DNA of 35,086 nt, taken from the NCBI GenBank assembly GCA_020846255.1, contig JADLEH010000060.1, positions 1 to 35,086 on the forward strand, in the 5' to 3' direction. A program made the position numbers and the translations under genes. The notes below the pieces were generated by a model that searched no databases, was not told where the DNA came from, and worked only from the letters and a program-made list of their open reading frames with translations. Shown here one piece after another: positions 9,311 through 16,491 of this stretch (the first letter of the stretch is position 1; each line of letters begins with the position of its first letter). The DNA comes from Propionibacteriaceae bacterium (GTDB taxonomy: Bacteria; Actinomycetota; Actinomycetes; Propionibacteriales; Propionibacteriaceae).

Positions 9311-9475
9311 CGTACCCGCCGCACCACTTCACGATGCGGGATCGGTGAAATCCCGGCCGACGGCGGTCGCGTTCCCGAACCGTGGGGAAGTCAGGGGCCT
9401 GGCCGGTGGGATTCGAGCCGGTCCGGGGCCGGCGCACCACCGGTTGACGCCCGGACGGGCCCGGCAGGGGCCGGA

Positions 9476-9499
9476 CCGCCTGCTGCCGTCAGCAGGCGG
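9476..9499 (-). terminator. Hairpin downstream of tRNA-Arg, probable terminator
   Basis: CCGCCTGCTG and CAGCAGGCGG form a perfect 10-bp stem with a 4-base loop. It lies 25 bases beyond the tRNA 3' end on the same strand. There is no U-tract, so termination is inferred from position. Confidence 0.5.
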
Positions 9500-9523
9500 A
9501 TTCGACCAACGAACCCTGATGGG

Positions 9524-9595
9524 CGCCCCCGGCGCGATTCGAACGCGCGCTCCCGCCTCCGGAGGGCGGTGCTCTATCCCCTGAGCTACGGGGGC
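9524..9595 (-). tRNA. tRNA-Arg (anticodon CCG)
   Basis: A complete cloverleaf can be folded from 72 bases read on the minus strand. The acceptor stem is GCCCCCG/CGGGGGC with a G discriminator, and the D-arm is GCTC...GAGC. The anticodon stem CCGCC/GGCGG holds the loop CTCCGGA, so the anticodon is CCG and it reads CGG arginine codons. The T-arm is GCGCG-TTCGAAT-CGCGC. The 3' CCA is not encoded. CGG is common in this genome's proteins, so it is likely important. It stands just upstream of lysA, where several actinobacteria have argS. Confidence 0.95.
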
Positions 9596-9619
9596 CCGGC
9601 CCGCAATGGGCCGAAGGTG

Positions 9620-9625
9620 ACTGTA
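9620..9625 (-). promoter_or_regulatory. Possible -10 for tRNA-Arg
   Basis: TACAGT on the minus strand lies about 25 bases upstream of the mature tRNA 5' end. GAGACT lies 18 bases further upstream (9649-9644) and matches the -35 consensus at three positions. Confidence 0.4.
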
Positions 9626-9642
9626 GCAAAGTCTCCTCCGAC

Positions 9643-9648
9643 TAGTCT
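9643..9648 (+). promoter_or_regulatory. Possible -10 upstream of lysA
   Basis: TAGTCT stands 7 bases before GTG-ATG at 9656. Transcription from here would give lysA a leader of about 100 bases, or would start a short upstream frame reading (M)MRAPASRCIC that runs out of frame into lysA. No good -35 is visible. Confidence 0.3.
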
Positions 9649-9758
9649 CATCGGCGTGATGCGAGCCCCGGCGTCGCGCTGCATCTGCGCGGCCGCCGCG
9701 GCGTCCAGATCCGGCCGGCCAGCGGCGGCTGAGGGCTGCACTCTGGCACAGTTGCCGC

Positions 9759-11186
9759 ATGACTCACATGCACGTGGCGGGCTCGCTCCACGCCGACGCC
9801 ACCACACCGGCCCCGGTGTGGCTGACCCGGCCGGAGGACGTCAACGCCCTCACCGCGAAGCTGTGGAGTGAAACCGTCGAGCGCGACCCCGACGGGGTCG
9901 TCTCCGTCGGCGGCATCCGGGTCACCGAGCTGGCCGAACAGGTGGGCACTCCCGCCTATGTGATCGACGAGGTCGACTTCCGGAAGCGCGCACGGGACTG
10001 GCGCGAAGCCTTCACCGGCTGGACGGTCTACTACGCCGGCAAGTCCTTCCTGTGCACCACGATCGCCCGCTGGGTCGGGCAGGAGGGGCTCAGCCTCGAC
10101 GTCTGTTCCATGGGTGAACTGACCGTCGCGCTGCTGGCCGGATTCGAACCAGCCCGGATCGGGATGCACGGCAACAACAAGTCCGATGCCGAGCTGCGGC
10201 TGGCCCTCGCCCACGGGGTCGGCCGGATCATCGTCGACTCCTCCGACGAGATCACCCGCCTGGAACGCCTGTGCGCAGAACTGGACACCACGGCGAGGGT
10301 GATGATCCGGGTGACCACCGGCGTCGAGGCGCACACGCACGAGTACATCGCCACAGCCCACGAGGACCAGAAGTTCGGGTTCTCCATCGCCGGCGGCCAG
10401 GCCCTGGTCGGGTTGTTCCGTTGCCACCACAGCCCCCGGCTGGAACTGCTCGGCATCCACTCCCACATCGGCAGCCAGATCTTCGACACCAACGGGTTCG
10501 AGGTCGCGGCCCGGCGCACGCTGAAGCTGTTCGCCCAGTTCAAGGAGGCCACCGGCATCGAGCTGGCCGAACTCGACCTTGGCGGCGGCTTCGGCATCGC
10601 CTACATCAAGGAGGACACCCCGGCGACGCCGGCGGAGCTGGCCGCGGGCCTGCGGGAGATCGTCGAGCACGAGTGCACGGCCTTCGGCCTGAACCTGCCG
10701 GCGATGTCCATCGAACCCGGTCGGGCGATCGTCGGTCCGTCCGGCCTCGCCCTCTACCGGGTCGGCACGATCAAGCCGGTGGACGTCGGCGGCGGTCTCA
10801 GCCGGCGCTACATCTCCGTCGACGGCGGGATGAGCGACAACATCCGGCCGGCCCTCTACGCTGCCGAGTACTCGGCAACGCTCGCCTCGAGATCCTCAGC
10901 AGCCGAGCCGGTGGTCTCCCGGGTGGTCGGGCTGCACTGCGAGGGCGGGGACATCCTGGTGCGCGACGAGTTCCTGCCGGGTGACATCACCATCGGCGAC
11001 CTGATCGCCGTGCCGGCGGCCGGCGCCTACAGCCGGTCGATGGCCAGCAACTACAACCACGTGCCGCGGCCGCCGGTCGTCTCGGTCCGGGACGGGAAGG
11101 TGCGCACCATGCTGCGTCGCGAAACCCTGGACGACCTCCTGGCGCTGGACGCCGGGGCTGCGGAGAACGAGGAACAGAATGACTGA
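9759..11186 (+). CDS. lysA: Diaminopimelate decarboxylase
   Basis: 475-residue PLP enzyme that decarboxylates meso-diaminopimelate to L-lysine, the last step of lysine synthesis. The PLP lysine is Lys95 in VYYAGKSFLC. Further family segments are HGNNKSDAEL, HSHIGSQIFD, the glycine loop DLGGGFGIAY that binds the PLP phosphate, and EPGRAIVG. The C-terminal motif, usually CESGD, reads HCEGGDIL here: Cys and Asp are kept but Ser is Gly. The N-terminus carries about 20 residues before WLTRPEDVNALTAKLW, the usual actinobacterial start. No Shine-Dalgarno is evident at the ATG; the hom start overlaps its end by 8 bases, indicating an operon with hom and thrH. Confidence 0.96.
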   Translation: MTHMHVAGSLHADATTPAPVWLTRPEDVNALTAKLWSETVERDPDGVVSVGGIRVTELAEQVGTPAYVIDEVDFRKRARDWREAFTGWTVYYAGKSFLCTTIARWVGQEGLSLDVCSMGELTVALLAGFEPARIGMHGNNKSDAELRLALAHGVGRIIVDSSDEITRLERLCAELDTTARVMIRVTTGVEAHTHEYIATAHEDQKFGFSIAGGQALVGLFRCHHSPRLELLGIHSHIGSQIFDTNGFEVAARRTLKLFAQFKEATGIELAELDLGGGFGIAYIKEDTPATPAELAAGLREIVEHECTAFGLNLPAMSIEPGRAIVGPSGLALYRVGTIKPVDVGGGLSRRYISVDGGMSDNIRPALYAAEYSATLASRSSAAEPVVSRVVGLHCEGGDILVRDEFLPGDITIGDLIAVPAAGAYSRSMASNYNHVPRPPVVSVRDGKVRTMLRRETLDDLLALDAGAAENEEQND

Positions 11187-12468
11187 GTCCGCGCCATTGA
11201 AGGTCGCGCTGCTGGGCTGTGGTGTGGTCGGCTCGCAGGTGGCCCGCCTCCTGATCGAGCAGGCCGAAGACCTGCGCGCGCGCATCGGCCGCCCACTCGA
11301 GCTGGTCGGGATCGCCGTCCGCCGGCTCGACCGGGAACGTCCCGGGATCGACCGCACCCTGCTCACCGACGATGCGCTCGCCCTGGCCAGCCGGCCGGAC
11401 GTCGACCTGGTGATTGAACTCCTCGGTGGGATCGAGCCGGCCCGCAGCCTGATCCTCGCGGCGATCGGCGCCGGATCCTCCGTGGTCACGGCCAACAAGG
11501 CACTGCTCGCCGAGGACGGCGGCACCCTCTACGCCGCCGCGGAGGCGGCCGGCGTGGACATCTATTACGAGGCTGCGGTGGCCGGGGCGATCCCGATCAT
11601 CCGGCCCTTGCAGGAGTCGCTGGTGGGCGACGAGGTGACCGCAGTGATGGGCATCGTCAACGGCACCACCAACTTCATCCTCGACCGGATGCACACCGAC
11701 GGCGCCGACTTCTCCGCAGTGCTCGCAGAGGCGCAGCGCCTCGGCTACGCCGAGACCGACCCGACGGCCGACGTCGAGGGCTACGACGCTGCGGCCAAGG
11801 CGGCGATCCTGGCCAGTCTCGCCTTCCACAGCCGGGTCAAGCTCTCCGACGTCTCCCGGGAGGGCATCACGGGCGTCACCAGCGCGGACATCGCCGCGGC
11901 CAAGGAGATGGGCTGCGTGATCAAGCTGCTGGCCCGCTGCGCGCTCAGCGAGGACGGGACGATCGCCATCGGGGTGCACCCGACCATGGTCCCGGCCGCC
12001 CATCCGCTGGCCGCCATCCCCGGCGCCTACAACGCCGTCTTCATCGAGTCGAGGAATGCCGGCCGGCTGATGTTCATGGGTCCGGGGGCCGGCGGGTCGC
12101 CGACGGCTTCCGCCGTGCTGGGCGACCTGGTCACCGCCGCCCGCAACCGCGTCCGCGGTGCCAGGGGGCCGGCGGCCTCCACCTACTCGGCACGCGGGAT
12201 CACGCCGGCCGGACGGGTCAGCTCGCGCTACTACGTGTCCATGACCGTCCACGATGCCCCGGGGGTCCTTGCCCAGGTCGCGACCTGTTTCGCCAGGCAC
12301 GGGGTCTCGTTGCAGGCGGTCCGCCAGGAGAGCCGGGGGGTGGAGGCCCGACTCGGGGTGATGACCCACCTCGCCACCCAGGATGCCGTCGCCGCGGCGA
12401 TCGCCGACCTGCGCAGCATGGCCGAGGTCCGGCCGGGGATCGCCGTCATGCGGGTCGAGGGAGCCTGA
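11179..12468 (+). CDS. hom: Homoserine dehydrogenase
   Basis: 429-residue NAD(P)-dependent enzyme that reduces aspartate semialdehyde to homoserine at the branch to threonine and methionine. The Rossmann motif LLGCGVVGSQV is at about residues 11-21. TANKALLA (about 103-110) and GIVNGTTNFILDRM (about 157-170) are catalytic-domain motifs, followed by GYAETDPTADVEGYDAAAK. A C-terminal ACT domain (about 350-425, VSMTVHDAPGVLAQVATCF) suggests allosteric control, typically by threonine. It overlaps lysA by 8 bases (ATGACTGA) and thrH by one base (TGATG), so the three genes are probably translated as a coupled set. Confidence 0.96.
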   Translation: MTESAPLKVALLGCGVVGSQVARLLIEQAEDLRARIGRPLELVGIAVRRLDRERPGIDRTLLTDDALALASRPDVDLVIELLGGIEPARSLILAAIGAGSSVVTANKALLAEDGGTLYAAAEAAGVDIYYEAAVAGAIPIIRPLQESLVGDEVTAVMGIVNGTTNFILDRMHTDGADFSAVLAEAQRLGYAETDPTADVEGYDAAAKAAILASLAFHSRVKLSDVSREGITGVTSADIAAAKEMGCVIKLLARCALSEDGTIAIGVHPTMVPAAHPLAAIPGAYNAVFIESRNAGRLMFMGPGAGGSPTASAVLGDLVTAARNRVRGARGPAASTYSARGITPAGRVSSRYYVSMTVHDAPGVLAQVATCFARHGVSLQAVRQESRGVEARLGVMTHLATQDAVAAAIADLRSMAEVRPGIAVMRVEGA

Positions 12469-13067
12469 TGGACCTGGCCTGCCTCGACCTCGAGGGCGTC
12501 CTGGTCCCCGAGATCTGGATCCGGGTGGCTGAGAGCACCGGCATCGCGGAGTTGCGGCTGACCACAAGGGACATCGCGGACTACGACGAGTTGATGCGCC
12601 ACCGCCTGCGGCTGCTGGACGCCAACGGCATCGGCCTCTCGCAGATCCAGGAGGTGATCGCGGCCATGGGCCCGATGCCCGGAGCGGCCGAGTTCCTCGA
12701 CTGGCTGCGCGCCCGGTTCCAGGTGGTGATCCTCTCCGACACCTTCTACGAGTTCGCCATGCCGCTGATGGCCCAGCTCGGTCACCCGACACTGCTGTGC
12801 CACCGCCTGCGGGTCGAGGCCGACCGGATCACCGGCTACACCCTCCGCCAGCCGGATTCCAAGCGTGCGGCGGTCCGGGCGTTTCACCACCTCAATTACC
12901 GGGTAGTGGCAACCGGCGATTCCTACAACGACGTCGCGATGCTTGCCGAAGCCAACGCCGGGATCCTGTTCCGGCCCCCGGCCAATGTCGTCGCAGAGTT
13001 CCCACGGTTCCCCGTGGTAACCGATTACGCGGGATTGCGCGAGGCATTCGCCACCGCCCTGAACTGA
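12468..13067 (+). CDS. thrH: ThrH-type phosphoserine:homoserine phosphotransferase / phosphoserine phosphatase
   Basis: 199-residue HAD-superfamily protein. It follows Pseudomonas ThrH closely: ACLDLEGVLVPEIWI holds the nucleophile Asp and the Glu that replaces the second Asp of the usual DxD. VVILSDTFYEFAMPLM is motif II, the Lys in PDSKRAAV is motif III, and GDSYNDVAMLAEA is motif IV. ThrH dephosphorylates phosphoserine and can pass the phosphate to homoserine, giving homoserine phosphate. The one-base overlap with hom (TGATG) fits that role, since homoserine is the hom product. In many actinobacteria thrC and thrB occupy this place. An alternative reading is a serB-like phosphatase, but the DLEGV motif and overall match favour ThrH. 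Confidence 0.9.
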   Translation: MDLACLDLEGVLVPEIWIRVAESTGIAELRLTTRDIADYDELMRHRLRLLDANGIGLSQIQEVIAAMGPMPGAAEFLDWLRARFQVVILSDTFYEFAMPLMAQLGHPTLLCHRLRVEADRITGYTLRQPDSKRAAVRAFHHLNYRVVATGDSYNDVAMLAEANAGILFRPPANVVAEFPRFPVVTDYAGLREAFATALN

Positions 13068-13082
13068 GGCCGGCGGGAGCTT

Positions 13083-13111
13083 TTCGCACCGCTGTCGGCG
13101 GGTGCTACAGT
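13083..13111 (+). promoter_or_regulatory. Probable rho promoter
   Basis: TTCGCA (13083-13088), a 17-base spacer and TACAGT (13106-13111) lie 16 bases after the thrH stop codon. Transcription would start near 13118 and leave a leader of about 195 bases before rho. Confidence 0.5.
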
Positions 13112-13117
13112 TGGAGT

Positions 13118-13313
13118 CGCGCTGTAGCGCACAGCCCCTCAGATCGGGCAGGACGGACGCGAAGTACTCACCGAGTCGTCAAGGAATCCCAGTAGCTAAG
13201 CATCAAATACTGCTGGCGTTTCAGATCTGGAATGTCATTCAAGTTGCTCTTTACCGAGCACTGGGCGCGTCTGCCCGGCAAAGCCGGAGACCGCCCGATC
13301 CGAAAGGAAGTCC
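13118..13313 (+). other. Long 5' leader of rho
   Basis: About 195 bases lie between the predicted transcript start and the rho GTG. They contain a short palindrome at the start (GCGCTGTAGCGC), a small stem-loop CCGGC-AAA-GCCGG near 13276-13288, and AAAGGAAG as the rho ribosome binding site. No conserved riboswitch or leader peptide is recognised. The middle of the leader is AT-richer than its surroundings. Rho genes of other bacteria are autoregulated through their leaders, so this may serve the same purpose; that is inference. Confidence 0.4.
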
Positions 13314-15143
13314 GTGACCGACACCATCGAAGCTGCGACCCAGGATTCCAGGCGCAAAGGCGCAGGCCTGGAGGGGATGCTGCTTCCGGAGTTGAAGCAG
13401 CTGGGCGCCTCGCTGGGCCTCAAGGGCACCGGCACCATGCGCAAGAGCGCCCTGATCGATGCGATCAAGTCTGCTCAGCCGTCCCGCTCCGAGAAGCCAC
13501 GCACCGAGGACGCAGCACCCACCCGCTCCCGCCGGCAGCGCGCCGAGCGTCCCGCAGAGGCTGAGGCGCCCCGACGCAACGAACCGGCCGAGACCCAGGC
13601 GCCGCTGCCCTCCGGCTCCGCCGACGACGTCGCCGCCCGCCTCGAGGCCCTCAAGGCCGAGGGCGCCGGCCGCAACCGTCGCCGCGGCGGCAACGCCGAC
13701 GACGGTGACCGCACCGAGAATCGGCAGGGCGAGTCCCGCCAGCAGGCACAGCAGTCCCAGCGCAACGATTCCCAGCAGCGCAACGACTCGCAGCAGCGCA
13801 ACGACTCCCAGCAGCGCAACGACTCCCAGCGGAACGATTCCCAGCGGAATGACGACGACGAGTTCGGCAACGGCAGGCGCAGCCGCCGGCGCCGCAACCG
13901 TGACCGCCAGGGCAACAGCAACAACAATCGCCGGCCCGGCGGCGGCAGCGCCAGGGGCGCCGGCAACCTCGGCATGGACCGGATGGAAGCCGAACCGGTG
14001 ATCAACGAGGACGACGTGCTGCTGGAGATCTCCGGCATCCTCGACGTCCTCGACAACTACGCCTTCGTCCGCACCACCGGGTACCTCCCGGGCAACAACG
14101 ACGCCTACGTCTCACTCTCGATGGTGAAGAAGTGGGGCCTGCGGAAGGGCGACATCGTCACCGGTGCCATCCGCGCGCCGAAGGAGGGGGAGCGACGGGA
14201 GAAGTTCAACCCGCTGGTGCGCATCGACACGATCAATGCCGACGCACCCGACAAGGCGAAGGACCGGCCCGAGTTCCAGAAGCTGACGCCGCTCTACCCG
14301 CAGGAGCGGTTCCGCCTCGAGACCACGCCGCTGAACATGACCGGCCGGATCATCGACCTGGTCGCGCCGGTCGGCAAGGGCCAGCGTGGCCTGATCGTCT
14401 CGCCGCCCAAGGCCGGCAAGACGCTGGTGATGCAGGCCATCGCCACCGCCATCACCACCAACCATCCCGAGGTGCACCTGATGGTCGTCCTGGTGGACGA
14501 GCGTCCCGAGGAGGTCACCGACTTCCAGCGGACCACCAGCGGTGAGGTGATCGCCTCCACCTTCGACCGTCCGGCAGAGGACCACACCACGATCGCCGAG
14601 CTGGCGATCGAGCGGGCCAAGCGCCTCGTCGAGCTCGGCATGGACGTGGTCGTGCTCCTGGACGGCATCACCCGCCTCAGCCGGGCCTACAACCTCGCCG
14701 CTCCGGCATCCGGCCGGATCCTCTCCGGTGGTGTGGACTCGGCTGCGTTGTACCCGCCGAAGAAGTTCTTCGGTGCTGCCCGCAACATCGAGGACGGCGG
14801 CTCGCTGACCATCCTCGCCACCGCATTGATCGATACCGGCTCCAAGATGGACGAGGTGATCTTCGAGGAGTTCAAGGGCACCGGCAACATGGAGCTCCGC
14901 CTCCGCCGTGACCTCGCCGACAAGCGCATCTTCCCAGCCATCGACCCGGTCGCCTCCGGCACCCGGCGCGAGGAGCTGCTGCTCGGCCGCGACGAGCTCG
15001 CGATCATCTGGAAGCTTCGTCGGGTGCTCTCGGCGCAGGACTCCCAGCAGGGCCTGGAGATGCTGCTGAACCGGATGCGCAAGACGCAGAGCAACCGCGA
15101 GTTCCTGATGGTGATCTCCAAGACCACCCCGAATCCGGAGTAG
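13314..15143 (+). CDS. rho: Transcription termination factor Rho
   Basis: 609-residue hexameric RNA helicase that terminates transcription. A Rho_N domain (about 17-50, [20 protein letters not shown]) is followed by a long low-complexity insertion up to about residue 222, typical of high-GC Gram-positives. The insertion is rich in Gln, Asn, Asp, Ser and Arg and holds a tandem repeat. The RNA-binding cold-shock-like domain begins near 230 ([20 protein letters not shown]). The ATPase core has Walker A PPKAGKT (364-370), [14 protein letters not shown] and [16 protein letters not shown]. The GTG at 13314 is preceded by AAAGGAAG. E. coli Rho is 419 residues, so nearly all the extra length is the insertion. 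Confidence 0.97.
   Translation: MTDTIEAATQDSRRKGAGLEGMLLPELKQLGASLGLKGTGTMRKSALIDAIKSAQPSRSEKPRTEDAAPTRSRRQRAERPAEAEAPRRNEPAETQAPLPSGSADDVAARLEALKAEGAGRNRRRGGNADDGDRTENRQGESRQQAQQSQRNDSQQRNDSQQRNDSQQRNDSQRNDSQRNDDDEFGNGRRSRRRRNRDRQGNSNNNRRPGGGSARGAGNLGMDRMEAEPVINEDDVLLEISGILDVLDNYAFVRTTGYLPGNNDAYVSLSMVKKWGLRKGDIVTGAIRAPKEGERREKFNPLVRIDTINADAPDKAKDRPEFQKLTPLYPQERFRLETTPLNMTGRIIDLVAPVGKGQRGLIVSPPKAGKTLVMQAIATAITTNHPEVHLMVVLVDERPEEVTDFQRTTSGEVIASTFDRPAEDHTTIAELAIERAKRLVELGMDVVVLLDGITRLSRAYNLAAPASGRILSGGVDSAALYPPKKFFGAARNIEDGGSLTILATALIDTGSKMDEVIFEEFKGTGNMELRLRRDLADKRIFPAIDPVASGTRREELLLGRDELAIIWKLRRVLSAQDSQQGLEMLLNRMRKTQSNREFLMVISKTTPNPE
13758..13853 (+). repeat. In-frame tandem repeat inside rho
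   Basis: Three consecutive 18-bp units at 13773-13826 (CAGCAGCGCAACGACTCC with one third-position change) encode QQRNDS. They are flanked by 15-bp QRNDS versions at 13758-13772 and 13827-13841 and a partial unit at 13842-13853. They cover Rho residues about 149-180. The near identity at DNA level points to recent slippage. Confidence 0.9.
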
Positions 15144-15168
15144 CGGCCGCCCACGCAGCTTTCCTGCC

Positions 15169-15220
15169 CCCGAAAGTGGCTCTTGCTCCCGAACTTTCGG
15201 GGGCAAGAGCCACTTTCGGG
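15169..15220. repeat. 52-bp nested palindrome after rho
   Basis: Arms of 18 bp (15169-15186, starting CCCGAAAGTGGCTC, and its exact reverse complement at 15203-15220) enclose 16 bases. Those 16 bases contain a second palindrome, CCCGAA-CT-TTCGGG (15188-15201). With a T-G wobble between them the whole element can fold as one long hairpin. It starts 26 bases after the rho stop codon and has no T-tract. It could be a repetitive extragenic palindrome, a small mobile element remnant, or a terminator. Confidence 0.85.
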
Positions 15221-15305
15221 AGCGAACGCCTGCTGTGGGGCATCGGCGCCGCTCGCCGGGTTGAAAGGCGGCCGGCGCACCCGGACATGACCGAGAGTGG
15301 ATCCT

Positions 15306-15836
15306 GTGGAAACCGACGAGCGCCGGGAGCGGTTCGAGGCCATTGCGCCGGCAGTCATCGAGGGCGTCCGGCGGTACCTGGCCCGGCGCACCGACCCGGC
15401 CACGGCAGAGGATGCCCTCGCCGAGACCCTGCTGGTGTGCTGGCGGCGTCTGGATGACCTGCCCGATGAGCCGCTGCCCTGGGCGTACGGCGTGGCCAGG
15501 AACTGCCTGGCGAACGCCCGGCGGGGTGACCGCAGGCGGGCGAGGCTGGCAGCGCGGGTAGCCGTCATCGATCCGCCCCGTCCGGTGTCCCTGCCCGAGG
15601 GGCCCGACCCCGACCTGGCCGAGGCGATGGCGCGACTGCGGGTGCAGGATGCCGATCTCCTGCGGCTGTGGGCCTGGGAGGACCTCGGGCCGGCGGAGCT
15701 GGCCCTCGTCCTCGGCGTCTCGGTGAACGCCGCCAGCATCCGGCTGCACCGGGCCAGGAACCGGCTGCGCGAGGCGCTGCGAAAGCTGGACGTGCACGCC
15801 GGACATGAGCAGTCGACGGAAGGGAGCCGGTGGTGA
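15306..15836 (+). CDS. ECF-like sigma-70 family RNA polymerase sigma factor
   Basis: 176-residue sigma factor with region 2 at about 10-85 (TDPATAEDALAETLLVCWRR, then PWAYGVARNCLANARRGDRR) and region 4 at about 115-165 (LRLWAWEDLGPAELALVLGV, then SVNAASIRLHRARNRLREAL). The subgroup is not identified. The start is uncertain between GTG 15297 and GTG 15306; I use 15306 (METDERRER). The 3' end overlaps the next gene by a few bases (GGTGGTGACC), so the pair is probably coupled. The downstream protein is the likely membrane-anchored regulator. The regulon is unknown, and no promoter motif for autoregulation was recognised upstream. Confidence 0.88.
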   Translation: METDERRERFEAIAPAVIEGVRRYLARRTDPATAEDALAETLLVCWRRLDDLPDEPLPWAYGVARNCLANARRGDRRRARLAARVAVIDPPRPVSLPEGPDPDLAEAMARLRVQDADLLRLWAWEDLGPAELALVLGVSVNAASIRLHRARNRLREALRKLDVHAGHEQSTEGSRW

Positions 15837-16429
15837 CCGACGACGGCCTGCGCGAGCGCATCAAGCTGGTGGACCCCTCTGCGTCCCTGCCGCTGCTGGC
15901 TGCGGACCAGGCCTCACGACTGATGGAGGAGACGATGAGCACCCCTGCCGCTTCCACCCCGCCCACCGGCAGCCGTCGGGTGCTGCTCGCCGCAGCGCTC
16001 GTGCTCGCTGTGGCCGGGGTGGGCTGGCTCTTCGCCGGGAACATCCTTGCCGGGCAGCCGGACGTGCCGCGCACCCCTGGCGCCGGACCTGTGGTCCGCC
16101 TCACCGCCGGCACCGCCTCGGCGAAGTGCCGCGCCCCAGAGGCGGCGACGCTGGCTGCCAGCGCCGACTTCGCGTTCGCCGGCACCGTCAAGGCTGTGTC
16201 GGGCCAGGACGTCACCTTCACCGTGACCCGGGTCTACCGGGGGGCGGCGGCGAGCGAGGTCCAGGTGGAGCTGGACGACGGACGAAGCGAGTCGCTGGTC
16301 GGCAGCGGCCCCGCCAGGGTCGGCCTGGGCTACCTGATCTCTGCGGCGGACGGCGCCGTCATCGGCTGTGGCTACAGCGGCGAGGCGGACAGCCAGGGAC
16401 TGCGGCAGCTCTTCGAGGCCGCGTTCTAG
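15830..16429 (+). CDS. Single-pass membrane protein, putative anti-sigma/partner with an NTR-like outer domain
   Basis: 199 residues: a cytoplasmic part of about 49 residues (DDGLRERIKLVDPSASLPLL), one membrane helix at about 50-70, then an extracellular part of about 130 residues. The outer part carries FAGTVKAVSGQDVTFTVTRV followed by YRG, and later GYLISAADGAVIGCGYSG. It has two cysteines, Cys100 and Cys180, that could form a disulfide. This layout recalls the NTR/TIMP-like beta-barrel modules seen in some bacterial secreted proteins; that assignment is mine and tentative. No HxxxCxxC zinc anti-sigma motif is present. Overlap with the sigma gene suggests it controls that sigma factor. GTG 15830 or 15833 is the start, with AGGGAG just before. 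Confidence 0.75.
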   Translation: MVTDDGLRERIKLVDPSASLPLLAADQASRLMEETMSTPAASTPPTGSRRVLLAAALVLAVAGVGWLFAGNILAGQPDVPRTPGAGPVVRLTAGTASAKCRAPEAATLAASADFAFAGTVKAVSGQDVTFTVTRVYRGAAASEVQVELDDGRSESLVGSGPARVGLGYLISAADGAVIGCGYSGEADSQGLRQLFEAAF

Positions 16430-16491
16430 CCCTGGCCGACGCCAGGCCCGATGTCTCCAGGCCGGGGCGGGGCGCCCGGGGATGGCTCCGG

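Noticed and set aside
5431-9348. A 1305-codon open frame on the plus strand, antisense to kgd
   Set aside because: The frame mirrors the third-position GC bias of kgd, shows repetitive Gly/Val/Arg/Asp-rich low-complexity sequence without motifs, and kgd itself matches a known family over its full length.
9244-9475. Non-coding interval beside kgd as a site for a small RNA
   Set aside because: Apart from one promoter-like pair for kgd, no hairpin, terminator or conserved motif was seen on either strand.
13102-13317. A 71-codon frame before rho as a possible leader peptide
   Set aside because: It starts inside the predicted -10 region of the rho promoter and has no ribosome binding site, so it is unlikely to be translated.
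16431-16446. CCTGGC-CGAC-GCCAGG stem-loop after the membrane partner gene as a terminator
   Set aside because: The stem is only six base pairs and no T-tract follows; it is not distinguishable from chance in this GC-rich sequence.
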